Assembly (NCBI GenBank): GCA_963576565.1
Contig: OY755047.1
Location: 36,113,851-36,177,850 of the forward strand
Length of the DNA: 64,000 nucleotides
Source of the DNA: Aspidapion aeneum
Taxonomy: Eukaryota; Arthropoda; Insecta; Coleoptera; Brentidae
Direction: 5' to 3'
Position 1 is the stretch's first letter. Every line of letters begins with the position of its first letter. The notes beneath the pieces are model-generated. The model saw nothing but the letters and a program-made list of their open reading frames with translations, was not told where the DNA came from and did not search any database. Shown here piece by piece: positions 44,358 through 57,300 of this stretch. A program made the position numbers and the translations under genes.

Positions 44358-45164
44358 TAAATCACTGTTACTGTGATGTCAAATAACCTTACATCAATGC
44401 CATGTCAAAATTTGAGATCTGGGATGACATTTGACATACATGTATGCAACTTTCCTTACACAAAGCTTTTTGTAGCATCCATTATTATTAATAAGAATGC
44501 CATAAAGATTTATTAGACTTTGTTTACTTTTTAATTAAACCTTCGCAAAAAATGTTATTGAGATGTTTTAGGTAGGTATTTAATTTGTAGTTAAATTTTT
44601 ATTATACCATATTTTTACATTATTTTTGCGTAACATTTTTCGATTCGTTTACTAATTTATGACACAACCATTAAGTTTGCATATGCATGAAGTTTAATAA
44701 CATTTTAAATAATTTACGGGGCTGAAAAGAATTAAAATTATTGCTTGTTTGCTTTTTAAATTATTCAATAATTTAAATATAGAGGTTGTCGAGCAAGCAC
44801 GGATTTTTGAGGGGGCGGGGGGTAATAATGGTAATTAACCCCCCCCCCCCTAATTGGATTCCAAATCCAACGTGGACTTTGTATATAACTTTCCTAAACA
44901 TTTACCTTCTCACCACCGCCTCGTATAAAAAGTATACCAAAGGACTTAAAGGACAAAGGAATCTTAAAATACTTTGTGTACTGAGGATGTCAAATAAATA
45001 ATCAAAACAATTTTAAACCAAAAAAAAATTGGGCCACAGTAACAACTGTAAAAAAATGTTTATCCCTAACAATCAATTTTTTTGTGATTTTTGGCAAATA
45101 GGCCAAGTCACAAAATCGAAACTGACGATACTTTTCTTAGATTAAATCAATTTTTGTTATCTAG
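44358..45164. other. Intron-like sequence before the first cadherin exon seen
   Basis: At 44791 a hAT-like terminus CAAGCACGGATTTTTGAGG followed by G and C runs matches the MITE at 62028. No upstream cadherin exon was found here or back to 28.5 kb, so the preceding intron is long or the exons lie outside. Confidence 0.45.
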
Positions 45165-45317
45165 GTTTTAGCGTTTGACAAAGATCTGGGCAACAACTCA
45201 AAATTACGGTATCATATAAAATCCGGCAAAGGAAGATCGAAGTTTAAAATTGACAACTCGACGGGAATGGTGTATGCTCAGAAAGGATTCGAACCTGGTC
45301 AGGAGTATGAACTGAAT
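45165..45317 (+). CDS. kug: Fat-like cadherin exon A
   Basis: Acceptor TTTTTGTTATCTAG, donor AAT/GTAAGT; 153 bases, phase 0 to 0. Encodes VLAFDKDLGNNSKLRYHI to QEYELN, the middle of a cadherin repeat. Confidence 0.88.
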
Positions 45318-48300
45318 GTAAGTGCTACAACAGATATGATTTTAGAAGAAAGTAACACGCACTTTTTACATATAAAATAGGCCCCCATGAAAATCAACCA
45401 AATTTTAATAATAGAAATACTAGAATAAGTGAAAAAACACAGAAATATTCCCTGGAATAGGATATTCAGTCTGTCAAAGTATGGATCGCCCGGTATGAAA
45501 ACCTACTTCAATCTTTTTGAATGTCTCAAAAAGTTTTATTTACACCCTGTGTGTATTCTATTACAATCTGTTCAGAAAGTTGTTTTAATTCAATTTACTA
45601 AAAAAGTTAAAGTTAAACTTATGGCACAATCAACAATTCTTTCCGCGTTTTTTCCACTTAAAAGTACAATTTTGTTATGATTACAGCACTATTTTAATTA
45701 GTTTACTAGCTCAAATTGCTTCACTCTTTTTAGTCTTCAAACCAATATAAAATTGTGTGCAAGATCAATCGCGTTCAGAGTCACATGCCAATAGAGTCTA
45801 TTCATGGCTTTATGCGCACCTGTTTATAGCTTCTGCAACAGTTTAGACTTTTAGGTCCCTACAAAAGTCGCTATTTCGAACGTACCAAGACGCAGGAACA
45901 ATTCTTATCAGTACTTTATTTTTAAATCTCTATTTAACTAGTATGTTACTCTCTTTAGGACATATAACTCCAAAGATAATTACTATACTGGTTTCTGTAA
46001 TTATCAATATAAAGCAGTAACTTGTTATTAATGGTTAAATTAGGCTCTCTTTTAAATAGTTCATTTTTTTATTCTTTATCTCGAGTTATTCTTACTTTTT
46101 TGTGCTTTCCAGCGCAATTTGGCATTAAGTATCATAACCACCGAGATATTTTGTTTGATTTGAATATGCGGTGGGAATGTTGTTAATTGTAATTTGTATG
46201 TCATTCACATTTTTCTTTTTTATTTTTCTATGTCAAATCAATATAAATTGATTTTCACTCATTTAACTTAATTTGTCATTTTTGTTCAAAGTGTGAACTT
46301 GGGTGATCATATCCTAAAGATTTTCTATTGGATTTTCAATACATTTTTCTACTGTCAATAAACCAGTATCATCGGCAAATGTGGCTAAGTGCCGAATTTT
46401 TGCTTTTAGTGTTTTTTCGTTACTTCAAATTTAAAAAGTCTCTTAATAATTAAAAAGTAATTAACCTCTTTATTACAAAATTCATGATTTTCTTTAGATC
46501 AAAGCGACAGACTTTGGTGATCCCCCCAAATCAAGCATCTGCAAAGTATCTGTACGTGTAGCACCTGTACCTGGAACATCAGAACATCCTCCAAATGTCA
46601 AACCTCCGTCACCTGTCAAATTGACAGAAAGCGATGAAATTGGGTTTTTAGTATCATTGATCCAAGCAAATGATCTTGACAATGATACGTTGTGGTTCGA
46701 TATTATGGGTAAGTAAAAAGGAATTGAAAATATATAATTATAAAAATACTTCGAGTTATATATATATAACAGCCTACGCACCATCAGATGACAAAACAGT
46801 AGCTACAAAACAAATGTCCTTCGACCAACTTGATAAGACTATCACCAAAATCGGCAATACCAGGGAAATGACTAGGCTTGGCTAGAGTCCCTGTATGTTG
46901 ATATATTTGGATATATTAATATCCAAATATGTCAACATACAGTCCCTGTATGTTGATATATTTGGATATATTAATATCCAAATATGTCAACATACAGGGA
47001 CTCTAGGCTTGGCGATTTTAATAGTCAAACTGGTAGACAAATTATAATGGCTTGACAGTGATGCAATTATGTGAAACCCACAACCTAAAAATATATAATG
47101 GTTTCTTAACATAAGGATATTCATCGATATACCTGGATTCAGCCATCAAATCATCAGTGGTATGATGTGCAAGCACTTCGTGGTGTTACCTGTGGATCAG
47201 ACCACCAACTGGTAAAAGCAATAATTTTATGCCCTTTAAGAAAAACACATAGAGATGAAAGTATTGGAGAAAATGACACTCTAGAATGCATCAAAGAAAA
47301 TCAAAAATACAACTTTAGAAATCTAGAAATCGAAAGTACCCAAAGATTGTATCCGACACGATTAGATGAAAAATTACTAAACAAAGAACACATATTTAAA
47401 GAGATATATACATATAAAGGAAGCAAGCCAAGAAGCTGTTGGATACCAAGATAATAGAAATAGCAATAAGATGTGGTGCATGAAGGAAATACAGGAAATG
47501 ATTAAGGAGAAAAAACGCGCATACTTGAAATAACTCCGTAGTAAAGAGCAAAGAGACCTAGAAAATTATGAAAAAAACTGAAATGTTCGAGCGCAAATGC
47601 CGCGATATAAATACACATGTAGAAGGTAGGCAAAGTTCTAAAGTATGGAAATTCATTTCTACGGTAAAAAACCCAAAAAACAGAAAAAGTAAACATTCAG
47701 ATCATCAAACCAGAACAATGGACAGAACACTACAAAGGACTGCTGCAGGAAACGAGACCCGAATATCTGCCAGCCTCTCCGTAGAGAGACATAGAAGTAC
47801 ATGGAGAGAATGTAATCATCAAAAAGGAAGTGATAAAGAATATTGTAAAAAACGTTAAATCACCATATACGCTAAAATGTTCAAAGGTGGATCAGAGAAA
47901 CAACTAGAAAATCTCATATATATTATCAATTAATGCATAAACGGACATCCGGTACATGATGATTGGAGAATTACATTCATATCTTCAATACATAAAAAAG
48001 GAAACAAGCTGGACTGCAACAATTACAGAGGAATTTCAGTAACCAGTACTCTAAGCATATTATACGGTACGATTCTTAGAGATTTAATAGAGAATGATTT
48101 ATGAACAAGAAGAAGAACAAAGTGGGTTTCGTGCAGGCAGATCTTGTAGTGATAATGTTTTCTGTCCTAAACAAGTAATTGAGAAAAGGAGTGCCAGAAA
48201 TATAAAGACTCATGTTACCTTTGTGGACCTACAAAAAGCATATTATACCGTTCTAGTAGAAAAATTTTGGCAGTATTACAGCAAGGGATAAAAGAATTAT

Positions 48301-51300
48301 ACAAAGGGTGAAAATCCAAAATTAAAATTGGAAATCGACTTTCAAAAGAATTCCTGGTAACGAAAGGCCTAAGATAGGGATGTTGTATCTCTTCAACTCT
48401 TTTTAAAATATATATCGCAGTGGCTCTAAAAAACTGGAAACGTAAAGTACACTGTATAGGAATAAAACTTAACGCTCGTCTTACCAATACTACAGTTTGC
48501 TGACAACCTAATAATTGTAGCTAATGATAAAAAAGATATGGACTATACGATAAAATTAACAGAAAAATACCAAAAGTGGGGGTTAACAGTGAACATGGAC
48601 AAGACACAGTAGTTATGTATTCGAAACGAATTAAATGAGTGAGAGTAAGTTCTCCATTTAATGAGTATGTATACTTAGGTGTCATATTTGATAAGAAAGA
48701 AACAGACTGTAAAGAACTGGAAAAAAGAATAGTAAAAGCAAAAGCGTTTATTGGATGTCTTTGCAGTATTTCATTGAGCAGAGAGATAAAGAGAATGTCA
48801 AATTTAATATATATGAAACATAGGTGAAAAGCACGCTGTTGTATGGAATACAGACTTGACGCGTAACAGAAAACTACAAAGCAAAAATGGAAAGTGTCGA
48901 AATGAATGCAATAAGAAGATAAATGAGAATTCTAGAAAGAATAGGAATCGAGGGAAGCATAACGGATGGCATCACTAATAGACAACTGATATGGTACGGC
49001 CATGTACATGTCCTAGAATGGCAACCAATACGGCGCATAAAAAGCACGTCCTAAACTGGAATGGCAACAGTCAACCTGACAGAAGATAATTCTCAGGATC
49101 GAAGAACGTGGAGAACAGGCGTCGGACAACGTAGAAAAACGTTCTAAACCGATAAAGTAGTAGTAAACAGGAATTTTCACATGTAATTTAAAACCTCAAA
49201 TCAGATATGGCTTAAATAGTTGTAGCACTCAAATGATCACCTGCCACCGTAACAGTTTTGATAGACTAATAGTTGTAACTGGTTCAAAGGCAGGTTGGGT
49301 TCTACGTCAGAACAATTGAGCACGTTTCCTGTAATTAAATATTAATATGTCAAAATATACAGGGTTCAAATATTATGTCCCAATATTTTACTAAGTAATA
49401 GAGAAATTTTGGTTGAAAAAGTATTCGATTAATTAGAGCTTACTTTTAAATTATGCTAGGCAGTGGCGGTTCCTCCATAAGTGCACCTGTGTTAGTTACA
49501 AAAATATTAAAATTTCTTTATTCTTTCATTAATTATTTCATCATTAATCAATAAACCCCAAAAGGAATTCACCAAAGACTTGAAAACTATCTAGAAATTA
49601 ATACCCGGTAGGTATGTGTTGGTATTCGTATTCAAACCAAGATGCGGTGGATGGTGGATTCGTGGGCCGACTCGCGACGCGCTCTCCTGGCACCAAATTC
49701 TATGCACGGTATATGTTATGTCGCATTCTATTTACGAAATATAGAAAGAGAGGACCAAAGTCCCTATAGAATTTTACAGTACATAGAATCTGGGCCTTCC
49801 TTCGGTTGTGCTCTTATTCAGCAATTGCGATCGATGACGGCCGCACCCCCGTGATTTCCCCCGCGTCCACGGTTATCGTTGTCTCTTACAGCACCTCTTG
49901 TGCACGTTAAATTAGTGCGCTTAGACAACTTGGCGTTATCGGTCAGGCCTTTTGTTTTAATTTCGACGATTTCGTAGTTACGGCAATGGCGGAAGTTTCT
50001 AATTCTGGTAGGATTAGCGTGCAATGTTTAAATAAAAACAATCATAACAGGTAAATATATCAGTTTTTTGTTTAGACGGTGATGACCGCCACGATTTTTA
50101 CATCGGACGTGACACCGGCAATATCCTACTCGCCCACAAACTCGACCACGAATTGCAACGAGAGTACTGCCTTAACATCAGTGTCACGGATACCATCCAC
50201 ACGGTGTATACTCAGATTAATATCACGGTAAGTTAAAGGTCTTAACAATTAGTTCTAGGCTAAAAATTCCAGACGCATAGCTAGCGCGAGTACTTCCTTA
50301 AAATCAGTGCTTTACTCAGATCACTATCACGGTAAGTTACAGATCTTACATGTGTTAAAAACTAGTTTATGCTCGCAATACACTAACCCACAATATGTCA
50401 ACGCACATCCATATATTCCGGGCATGATGGTTGATTGTCAATTTTTGCTTTTCGTGGCGTTCGGTACAGGGTTTTCGCGTATATTTTTACACCATATCTA
50501 AAATGTTTATTTAAATAGATATCACAATATGATAAATACAAAAGTTTCATATTTTTTACGAAAATTAAGATTTTTTAAGTCGGAATGTCAAAGAAAATTT
50601 ATAAATGTCAAAATTGGACAGGTCGATATTTTTTTTAAGGGAACACCCTGTATATTATTTTACCTATTTATAGATCTTTCATCGCTGATTTTAAATATCA
50701 TTGTATTATTTTATTCATTAGTTTTGGAGATATATGCGCTTAAATGTTTAAAATACTTAAATTGATCACACAAAAAATATCAAGGGGAGACAAATCGGGG
50801 CTATTCGCTGGCTATAATAATGTGCCGTAGCTTCCTATTCAATACATATATCTATTATTTAAAAAATACGTTACTGGCTGGCCTGTTGCCATATTAAATT
50901 TTTATAGTTATTAACAGGGAGTTCTTCTAAAAGCTCTTCTATTTCATTTTGCAACAAATCATGGTATTTTTCTCCTGTTAAGTTACCATTTAAAAATATA
51001 GGCCCAATAACTCTGTTATTCAGGAGACCGCACCAAACATATAGGGATCGGCGTCCTTGAATTTTGACAGCTTGTAAAGCATGCGGGTTTTCTCTTGACC
51101 AAATATGCTTATTTTTTCTATTGAACATTCCCGTAGGGTCACTGCATCCTGGAAGCCTGGCGTCTCCCCAGGCTTCCAGGATGCAGTGACCCTACATTCC
51201 CGCCGTGGGTCTTCGTTGTATTTCCTGACAAAAATGTAATCTGTTTATTTTATTTTCGTTGCTTAAATTTTGCACGGGTAAAAATTTAAAAGCCTTGTAT

Positions 51301-54300
51301 TTGTGATATTTTAAAAGAGTGAATTTTATGCCATGATTTGTTAAAAAAGTTGCTGCATCCGTTCAGGATTCTCTAAAATAACAAGGGAAAACATTTTAGG
51401 TCACACATATACTATACTATAGTTGTGTGAGCTATGGTGATCCTAATTTTTTCGAGAAAAAAAAAGTTGCTCCGATTTTAAAAAATTTGTGGGGGTAGAT
51501 TTCAAAAATTACAGATTACGAGAAAATATGGCATGTGTGATATCAAACGAAAGGTAATTGAGTCCGGAGTTAAACAAAATACATTGTAGTTCTTGTTTTT
51601 TCTAAGGGTGGGGGTAGATTTCAAAAATTTGAGTTTAATTTAAAACATGGCTTGTATGGTATCAAACGAAAGGTTATTTAGTCTGGAGTTGAATAAAATA
51701 TATTTCAGTTTTTAATTATATTAGCTCACACGTACACTATAACTATAGTACCTAGTGTGAGCTTAGGGGCCCATATATTGGCACAGTTTTTCTTTGATTA
51801 AATTAGTTTACTATATTTACTATGGTTTGGCGGGTTGGTTGTCTTCTGTAGGGAAACTGGATGCGAGCTACAGATGCATTTTCATTATTTGAGTAAAATA
51901 ATTTAATAACATCCAGTTTTTCTTCCTCGGTAAAAATCATCCTTAACCGCTCTTAAAACTAAATTTGACAAGGTGACAAAACAATAGCATCACTTTTGTG
52001 TCAATGCGATTGTTTTTTTCATGGCTTCCTTGATGTTTTAAAAAATACCAATTTAAGTTTTTTATACTTTTAAACGCATATATCTCCAAAACTATTAAAC
52101 GAAGTAATCCGAACCGATATATTTTTAAAATCAGGAAGAAAGGATCTATAAAAATCTGAAATAATATATAGGGTGTCTCCTTTAAAAAAACCATCGACCT
52201 GTCAAATTTTGACATTTACAATTTTTTTTGACATTCTGACACAAAGGTTCCTAAAATTAGTAAAAAATTATGAAACTTTTGTAATTATCATATTTTGATA
52301 TCTATTCAAATAAACGTTTTAGATATGGCGTAAAAATATACGGGAAAACCCTGTACATGACAAATTAGCGAAATTGTCATGCAGCAAACGTTAAATGATG
52401 CTTCTGCGATCGGCGATAAATGTCCAAGGAATTAACACATCAACGTACGCGCGAATGTACGATTGGGTGGGTATCTTAAAGAAGGTTGGTAAAACTGGGC
52501 CAGATCAGAAATTTGCAAGTGTCTCATTTTGAGGCTTTTCTGAACTCACGCAGTGCTCCATCTTCCAACAACATTGTAAAAATTTTTCATATTTTTCGAA
52601 AAATCCTCAAAACTAAACACTTATATTAAAAACTGAATAAATGGTTATCGAGCAAATGCTTTGGCGTACAATTATTCAAAATTTGGTTTACATCAAATGG
52701 CTAGATTTAAAGTAATGACTAAAGACATTGTTAAAAATGGGGCCTGCATGAGTTTAGAAAAGTCCCAAATGAGGCGCTTCCATTCCTTTGATCTGACCTA
52801 ATTTTAATGCGGTTCTTAAGCTTACTCAAGCGTACATTTTTGTCAAATTTTAAGGTAATATGTTAATTCCTTGGACACTTATCGGCTATCGCGGAAGCAA
52901 CATTAGACATTAGCTTGCACCAAAAAACGCGTTTTGGTCGGCGCGTTGCTGACATACCGTGTGTTAGTGTGGGAGAGTTCTTAAACTAATCTGAAATTTA
53001 TCTGATTGTTGCCATCAGTCAAAGGAATATATGATTATGACAGCCATCAGCGATAAGGCCATCAAAAATTAGAAGAACCCGATGCGTTTCCTAATTTTTG
53101 AATTTGTGTTTCCTAATTTTAAAGTCACTTAAACTATAATGTTCCACTGTTTTCTCGACATAATCCAGGATTTTTGCATGAGGTTTTCGTGCAGTTAAAG
53201 CAGTTCCTCGTCCGAATCTGATAGACTGGATGATTCATCCTCATCATCCTTCAATAAATTTATTGCCGATTTCAACGCAAAGCTGTTGATAGGCAACATT
53301 TCTTAAAAGGATTTATGAAATTTTAAAAACTTGCATTTTGATAGTGGCGCACCCAGGAATGTGTCTTGGGGGGGGGGGGGGCGAGGCCTCTTGGAGGCCG
53401 ACAGCTAAAAAGGGTGCCCCTGAAAAATCTTGTGACAAAAAAAAAAACAGGTCATCATGTCTTTAGCGGGGACGCGACGAACTACGCCGCTGCTTGAGGG
53501 GGGCCCGAAGCCTCATGATGTCAAATTTTAAGCTATTGTTTGTATTTTATCATGAAATATGTAGAAAATATGTAAAAAAATCTAATGCTAAAGGGTTAAA
53601 AATTCAATTGTTTTCTGTACTTTGTGCGAACTTGCATTGCCCTGGTGGAGGATGATTTGTCGTTCAGGGTTCGTTTTTTGAAGCTCAGCGATGACTTTAG
53701 GCAAACAAATGATGATGTACCAATCCGCAGTAACAGTCCTTTGTTCTTCCAGAGGAATTGTTGCTACATGACCTGCTTTTGAGACAAATGTCGCAACCAT
53801 CTTTTTGGATACACTTCGAGAACAGATGACTTTTGTTGGCCTTTCTTCAACTTGAAACACCCAAACAGACGACTAACATTTATTTTCGGGTTCATATGAG
53901 TATATAGGGGTATCACCACTGACAATGCTGTACACGTTTTTCGAGTTGCCTGCCTCAAAGCGGTCTAGAGTTTTCTAACACCAATTGACCCTTGCTTCTT
54001 TCTGTTCTTTGGTTAAGAGATGCGGTATCCAGCGGGAATCTAATTTTCTTACTCCTAATTCTTCATGCAAAATTTTTTGAATTGAGGCCTTTGAAATCCC
54101 CAATGAAGCCTTAATCTCTCGATATGTTACATATCCAAATTCCACCCATACGAAAATCTAACAACCAGTGGGCAAGGAGTAACGAAGAAAAAGCAGATAT
54201 TTTTGCAAGTCATTTAGAAAAAACATTTCAGCCCCACGAAGCACCAGATGAACACTTTCATTTAAATGAACCCCATCAAATCGAGGACCATATTAAGCTT

Positions 54301-57300
54301 ACATCACCAAAAGAAATATTAACAGAAATCAAAAATATTAATTCGAAAAAAGCCCCAGGGTATGATCTTATTAACGGGGTAGTCATAAAACAACTCCCCA
54401 GAAAAGCTATCGTAAAACTATGCAACCTAATTAATGCGTCTTTTAGGCTTAGGTATGTACCTAAACTGTGGAAAGTTGCAGAAGTTATCATGATTCCAAA
54501 ACCGGGAAAACCACTCCATGACGTGTCATCTTACAGGCCAATATCTTTGCTGCCAATTATTTCCAAGCTCTATGAAAAATTATTGCTTAAAAGAATAAAA
54601 CCCATCATAGAAAGACAAGAAATTATTCCATCTCATCAATTTGGTTTTCGAGACAAGCATTCCACGATAGATCAAGTACACAGAATTACTAATATAATAG
54701 AAAAAGCACTAGAAGAGGGAAAAGTTTGTTCTGCAGTTTTTCTAGATGTAGCACAAGCATTTGACAAAGTGTGGCATGAAGGCCTTAATTTTAAACTAAA
54801 ACGGTTTCTGCCAAAACAATATTCGGATATTTTGGAATCATACATATCTGATAGACATTTTAGAGTAAAACAGGAAGACTCATACTCAAATTTAAGATAA
54901 ATTCAAGCAGGCGTGCCCCAGGGTAGCGTACTAGGCCCTTATCTATACTTATTATTCACTTGTGATATCCCAAAGCCAGAAAATTGTCACTTAGCAACAT
55001 TTGCCGATGATACTGGTTTATTGACGGTAGAAAAATCTATTGAAAAATGCATAGAAAAACTTCAGGATGCAGTCACCCAAGTTCACAGTTGGACCACAAA
55101 GTGGCGAATAAAATTAAATGAAACCAAATCAATTCATGTTGATTTTACAAACAAAAATATCAATCACATACAAATAACAATTAACAACATTCCAGTACCA
55201 TATTCGAATCAGGCAAAATATCTAGGTATGACACTTGATGCCAAATTGCGCTGGAAAGCACATGTTAAGAAAAAAAAAAGAACTTGAGATAAGGTATAGA
55301 AAAATGAACTGGCTAATTGGAAGGAAGTCCAATTTAACAATTCATAATAAGTTACTGCTTTATAGACAAATACTGAAACCAGTATGGACATATGGTATTC
55401 AACTATGGGGTTGTGCTAAAGAGAGTAACATTTTAGTTGTACAGAGATTTTAAAATAAAGTATTAAGAAACATTGTGAATGCACCTTGGTACGTTCGAAA
55501 TAGTGACCTTCATCGAGATCTAAAAATCGAAACTGTAGCAGAGACTATAAAAAAGTACGCAAAAAGCCATGAAGATAGACTCCATCGGCATGTGAATGTG
55601 GAAGCAATTCAGCTTCTAGACAATACTATGCTAGTTCGAAGACTAAAAAGAATGAAGCCGTTTGAGCTAGTAAACTAAGTCAATTACACATAAAACAAAA
55701 TAATGCTATAAACACAACACAATTGTGAGTTACAGACTAAACAAAGCGGGGAGAACTGTTGAGTAAACCCTAAGTTTAAATCTGACTTTTCTAGTAAATT
55801 AAGTTAAAACAAAATTGCTGATTAGTCTTACTGACTAGATTGTAATAAAAAAAACACAGTGTGTTTGACAAATAAAAAAAAATAAAAAAAATATGTTACA
55901 TGTCGATCTTCCGTGATGATCATGCGCACATCGATGTTTGCCTGGGTGACAGCCAGTTTTGGTGCACGTGGCCTTGGATCGTCGCTAAGGCTAATCCGTC
56001 CACGCTTGAATTTTCCATACCAACGAGAAACTGTCGACTGATGTGGTGCTTCATTTCCGAGAACAGAAATCAACTCGGCAAGGCATTCTTGTTGAGATAA
56101 TTTCTGTCGAAAGTTTTAAAAAATTATAGTCTGAAAATGTTCTCGGTTTAGTTCCATTTTTCGACTGATTTGTTAGCTTAAAAAATTCACTGTAGCTATA
56201 AAACTTTATGTATCGCACTGACGTTGTGTATTTAGATTAGGTAAAGATTGAGGTTAAGTTTAACTAACGACATTCGATCAGTGTCGTCCTCTATACTTCT
56301 ATATGCATAATATAATAGTCGGCCCTCGCACTTTGGAAAAAAAGCTAGTAAATAGCATTAAAGATTCGAGATTTGTCCCAACATAACTTCTGTAACTTTA
56401 TACAATGCGAAGCCAAGCTGTGCTTTGAAGCCTTTGTGTCTGTCCCTGTGTCTGTCTGATTGCCCGCGTAGAATCGGAGTTTCCGAATCACTGAATCGAA
56501 AATAATGCGATTTCTTTTTGTCTTAAAGCATAAGTGTTTACCTTGGGACTAAAAGCAATTTCGTTCTCCATTTTACCTTTTTGCTAAACAATTCTGAAAG
56601 GTCTTCCGCGCTGTAGGAAAAAAATCCCTTTATCACAGATTTTCGTTTAGCGTTGTTCAAACAGGTCAAGCTTTTTTATCTATAGATTATTAAAAAATAT
56701 ATTATTTTGCTTAGGAGAATAAGCTAAGGTCACTCATCGTAAAGCAAGCTTTATAGGTAGCGAAGCCTGACATTGACTTTATTTTTTTTTATAATTTTTG
56801 ACATGTTTTCTTCGGTTTCACATTTGCGGCTCGTTCTTATTTTAAATATGAAAGTCTAAAGAACTATTTAATAATGATACAGTTTCAAGATAGTTCGAAG
56901 CATAACTTTTTATTTCTAAATACAAAAATTTAGTTTAGATACCTTCAGACTGTGTAAAACAACATCTTTAAAATAAAACCGAGGAAAACATGTCAAACAT
57001 AATTAATAAACAAAAAATAGAAAATCAATGTCAGGCTTCGCTTCCTATAATACCTTGTCGAGTTGATTTCGGTAATGAAGCACAAGTCGACAGTTTCTCG
57101 TTAGTATGGGGAATTCAAGCGTGGGCGGATTAGCCTTAGCGACGATCCAAGGCTAGGTGCACGAAAATACGGCTGTCACCCAGGAAAACATCGATGCTGT
57201 ACGCATGCTCATCACGAAAGATCGACATGTGATATATCGTGAAATTGAGGCGATTTCAAAGACCTCAATTCAAAAAAATGTACATGAAGAATTAGAGATA

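Larger units (their letters stand above)
46709..50075 (+). other. Intron B-C, carrying a LINE and a hairpin MITE
   Basis: 3.4 kb, most of it a decayed RTE-like LINE (46760-49180). 49460-49500 (CAGTGGCGGTTCCTCC) looks like a hAT-type terminus; the rest to the acceptor is unassigned. Confidence 0.6.
50871..51940 (-). pseudogene. Transposase pseudogene (IS630/Tc1-mariner type)
   Basis: The ATG at 51940 starts MIFTEEEKLDVIKLFYSNNE, then ASVARIQFPYRRQPTRQT, a helix-turn-helix of the kind seen in a widespread insect transposase family. After the MITE at 51398-51786 comes FKFLPVQNLSNENK, INRLHFCQEIQ. After the hairpin at 51134-51194 the frame reads MFNRKNKHIWSRENPHALQA, LYVWCGLLNNRVIGPIFL, LTGEKYHDLLQNEIEELLEE, YKNLIWQQASQ. 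The last phrase corresponds to the family's W-x-Q-Q-D-G block but the catalytic Asp is missing. Dead. Confidence 0.8.
50467..52353 (-). mobile_element. Tc1/mariner-superfamily element with long inverted repeats
   Basis: Ends CAGGGTTTTCGCG and CGGGAAAACCCTG, each next to TA (50465-50466, 52354-52355). The inverted repeats extend about 300 bp (left to about 50770, right from about 52040) and contain a second AGGGTGT-like motif. Inside is a transposase pseudogene in minus orientation, itself broken by a MITE and a hairpin. Confidence 0.78.
53590..56328 (-). pseudogene. Mariner transposase remnant M3, split by a Jockey element
   Basis: Minus strand. 56073-55900 encodes the N-terminal helix-turn-helix (MISVLGNEAPHQSTVSRWYG, KFKRGRISLSDDPRPRAP, MIITEDRHVTY). 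The sequence resumes at 54121 with REIKASLGISKASIQKI, then LHEELGVRKLDSRWIPHLL, and runs to VYPKRWL, TVTADWYIIICLPKVIAE and LHQGNASSHKVQKTIEFL (second catalytic block, Asp replaced by Gly). It is cut at about 53590 before the last Asp. The 5' terminal repeat is at about 56328 (GGCCCTCG). Several frame changes. Confidence 0.85.

Noticed and set aside
46494..46784. Minus-strand open frame across cadherin exon B
   Set aside because: It is the reverse of a well-supported coding exon and has no domain of its own.
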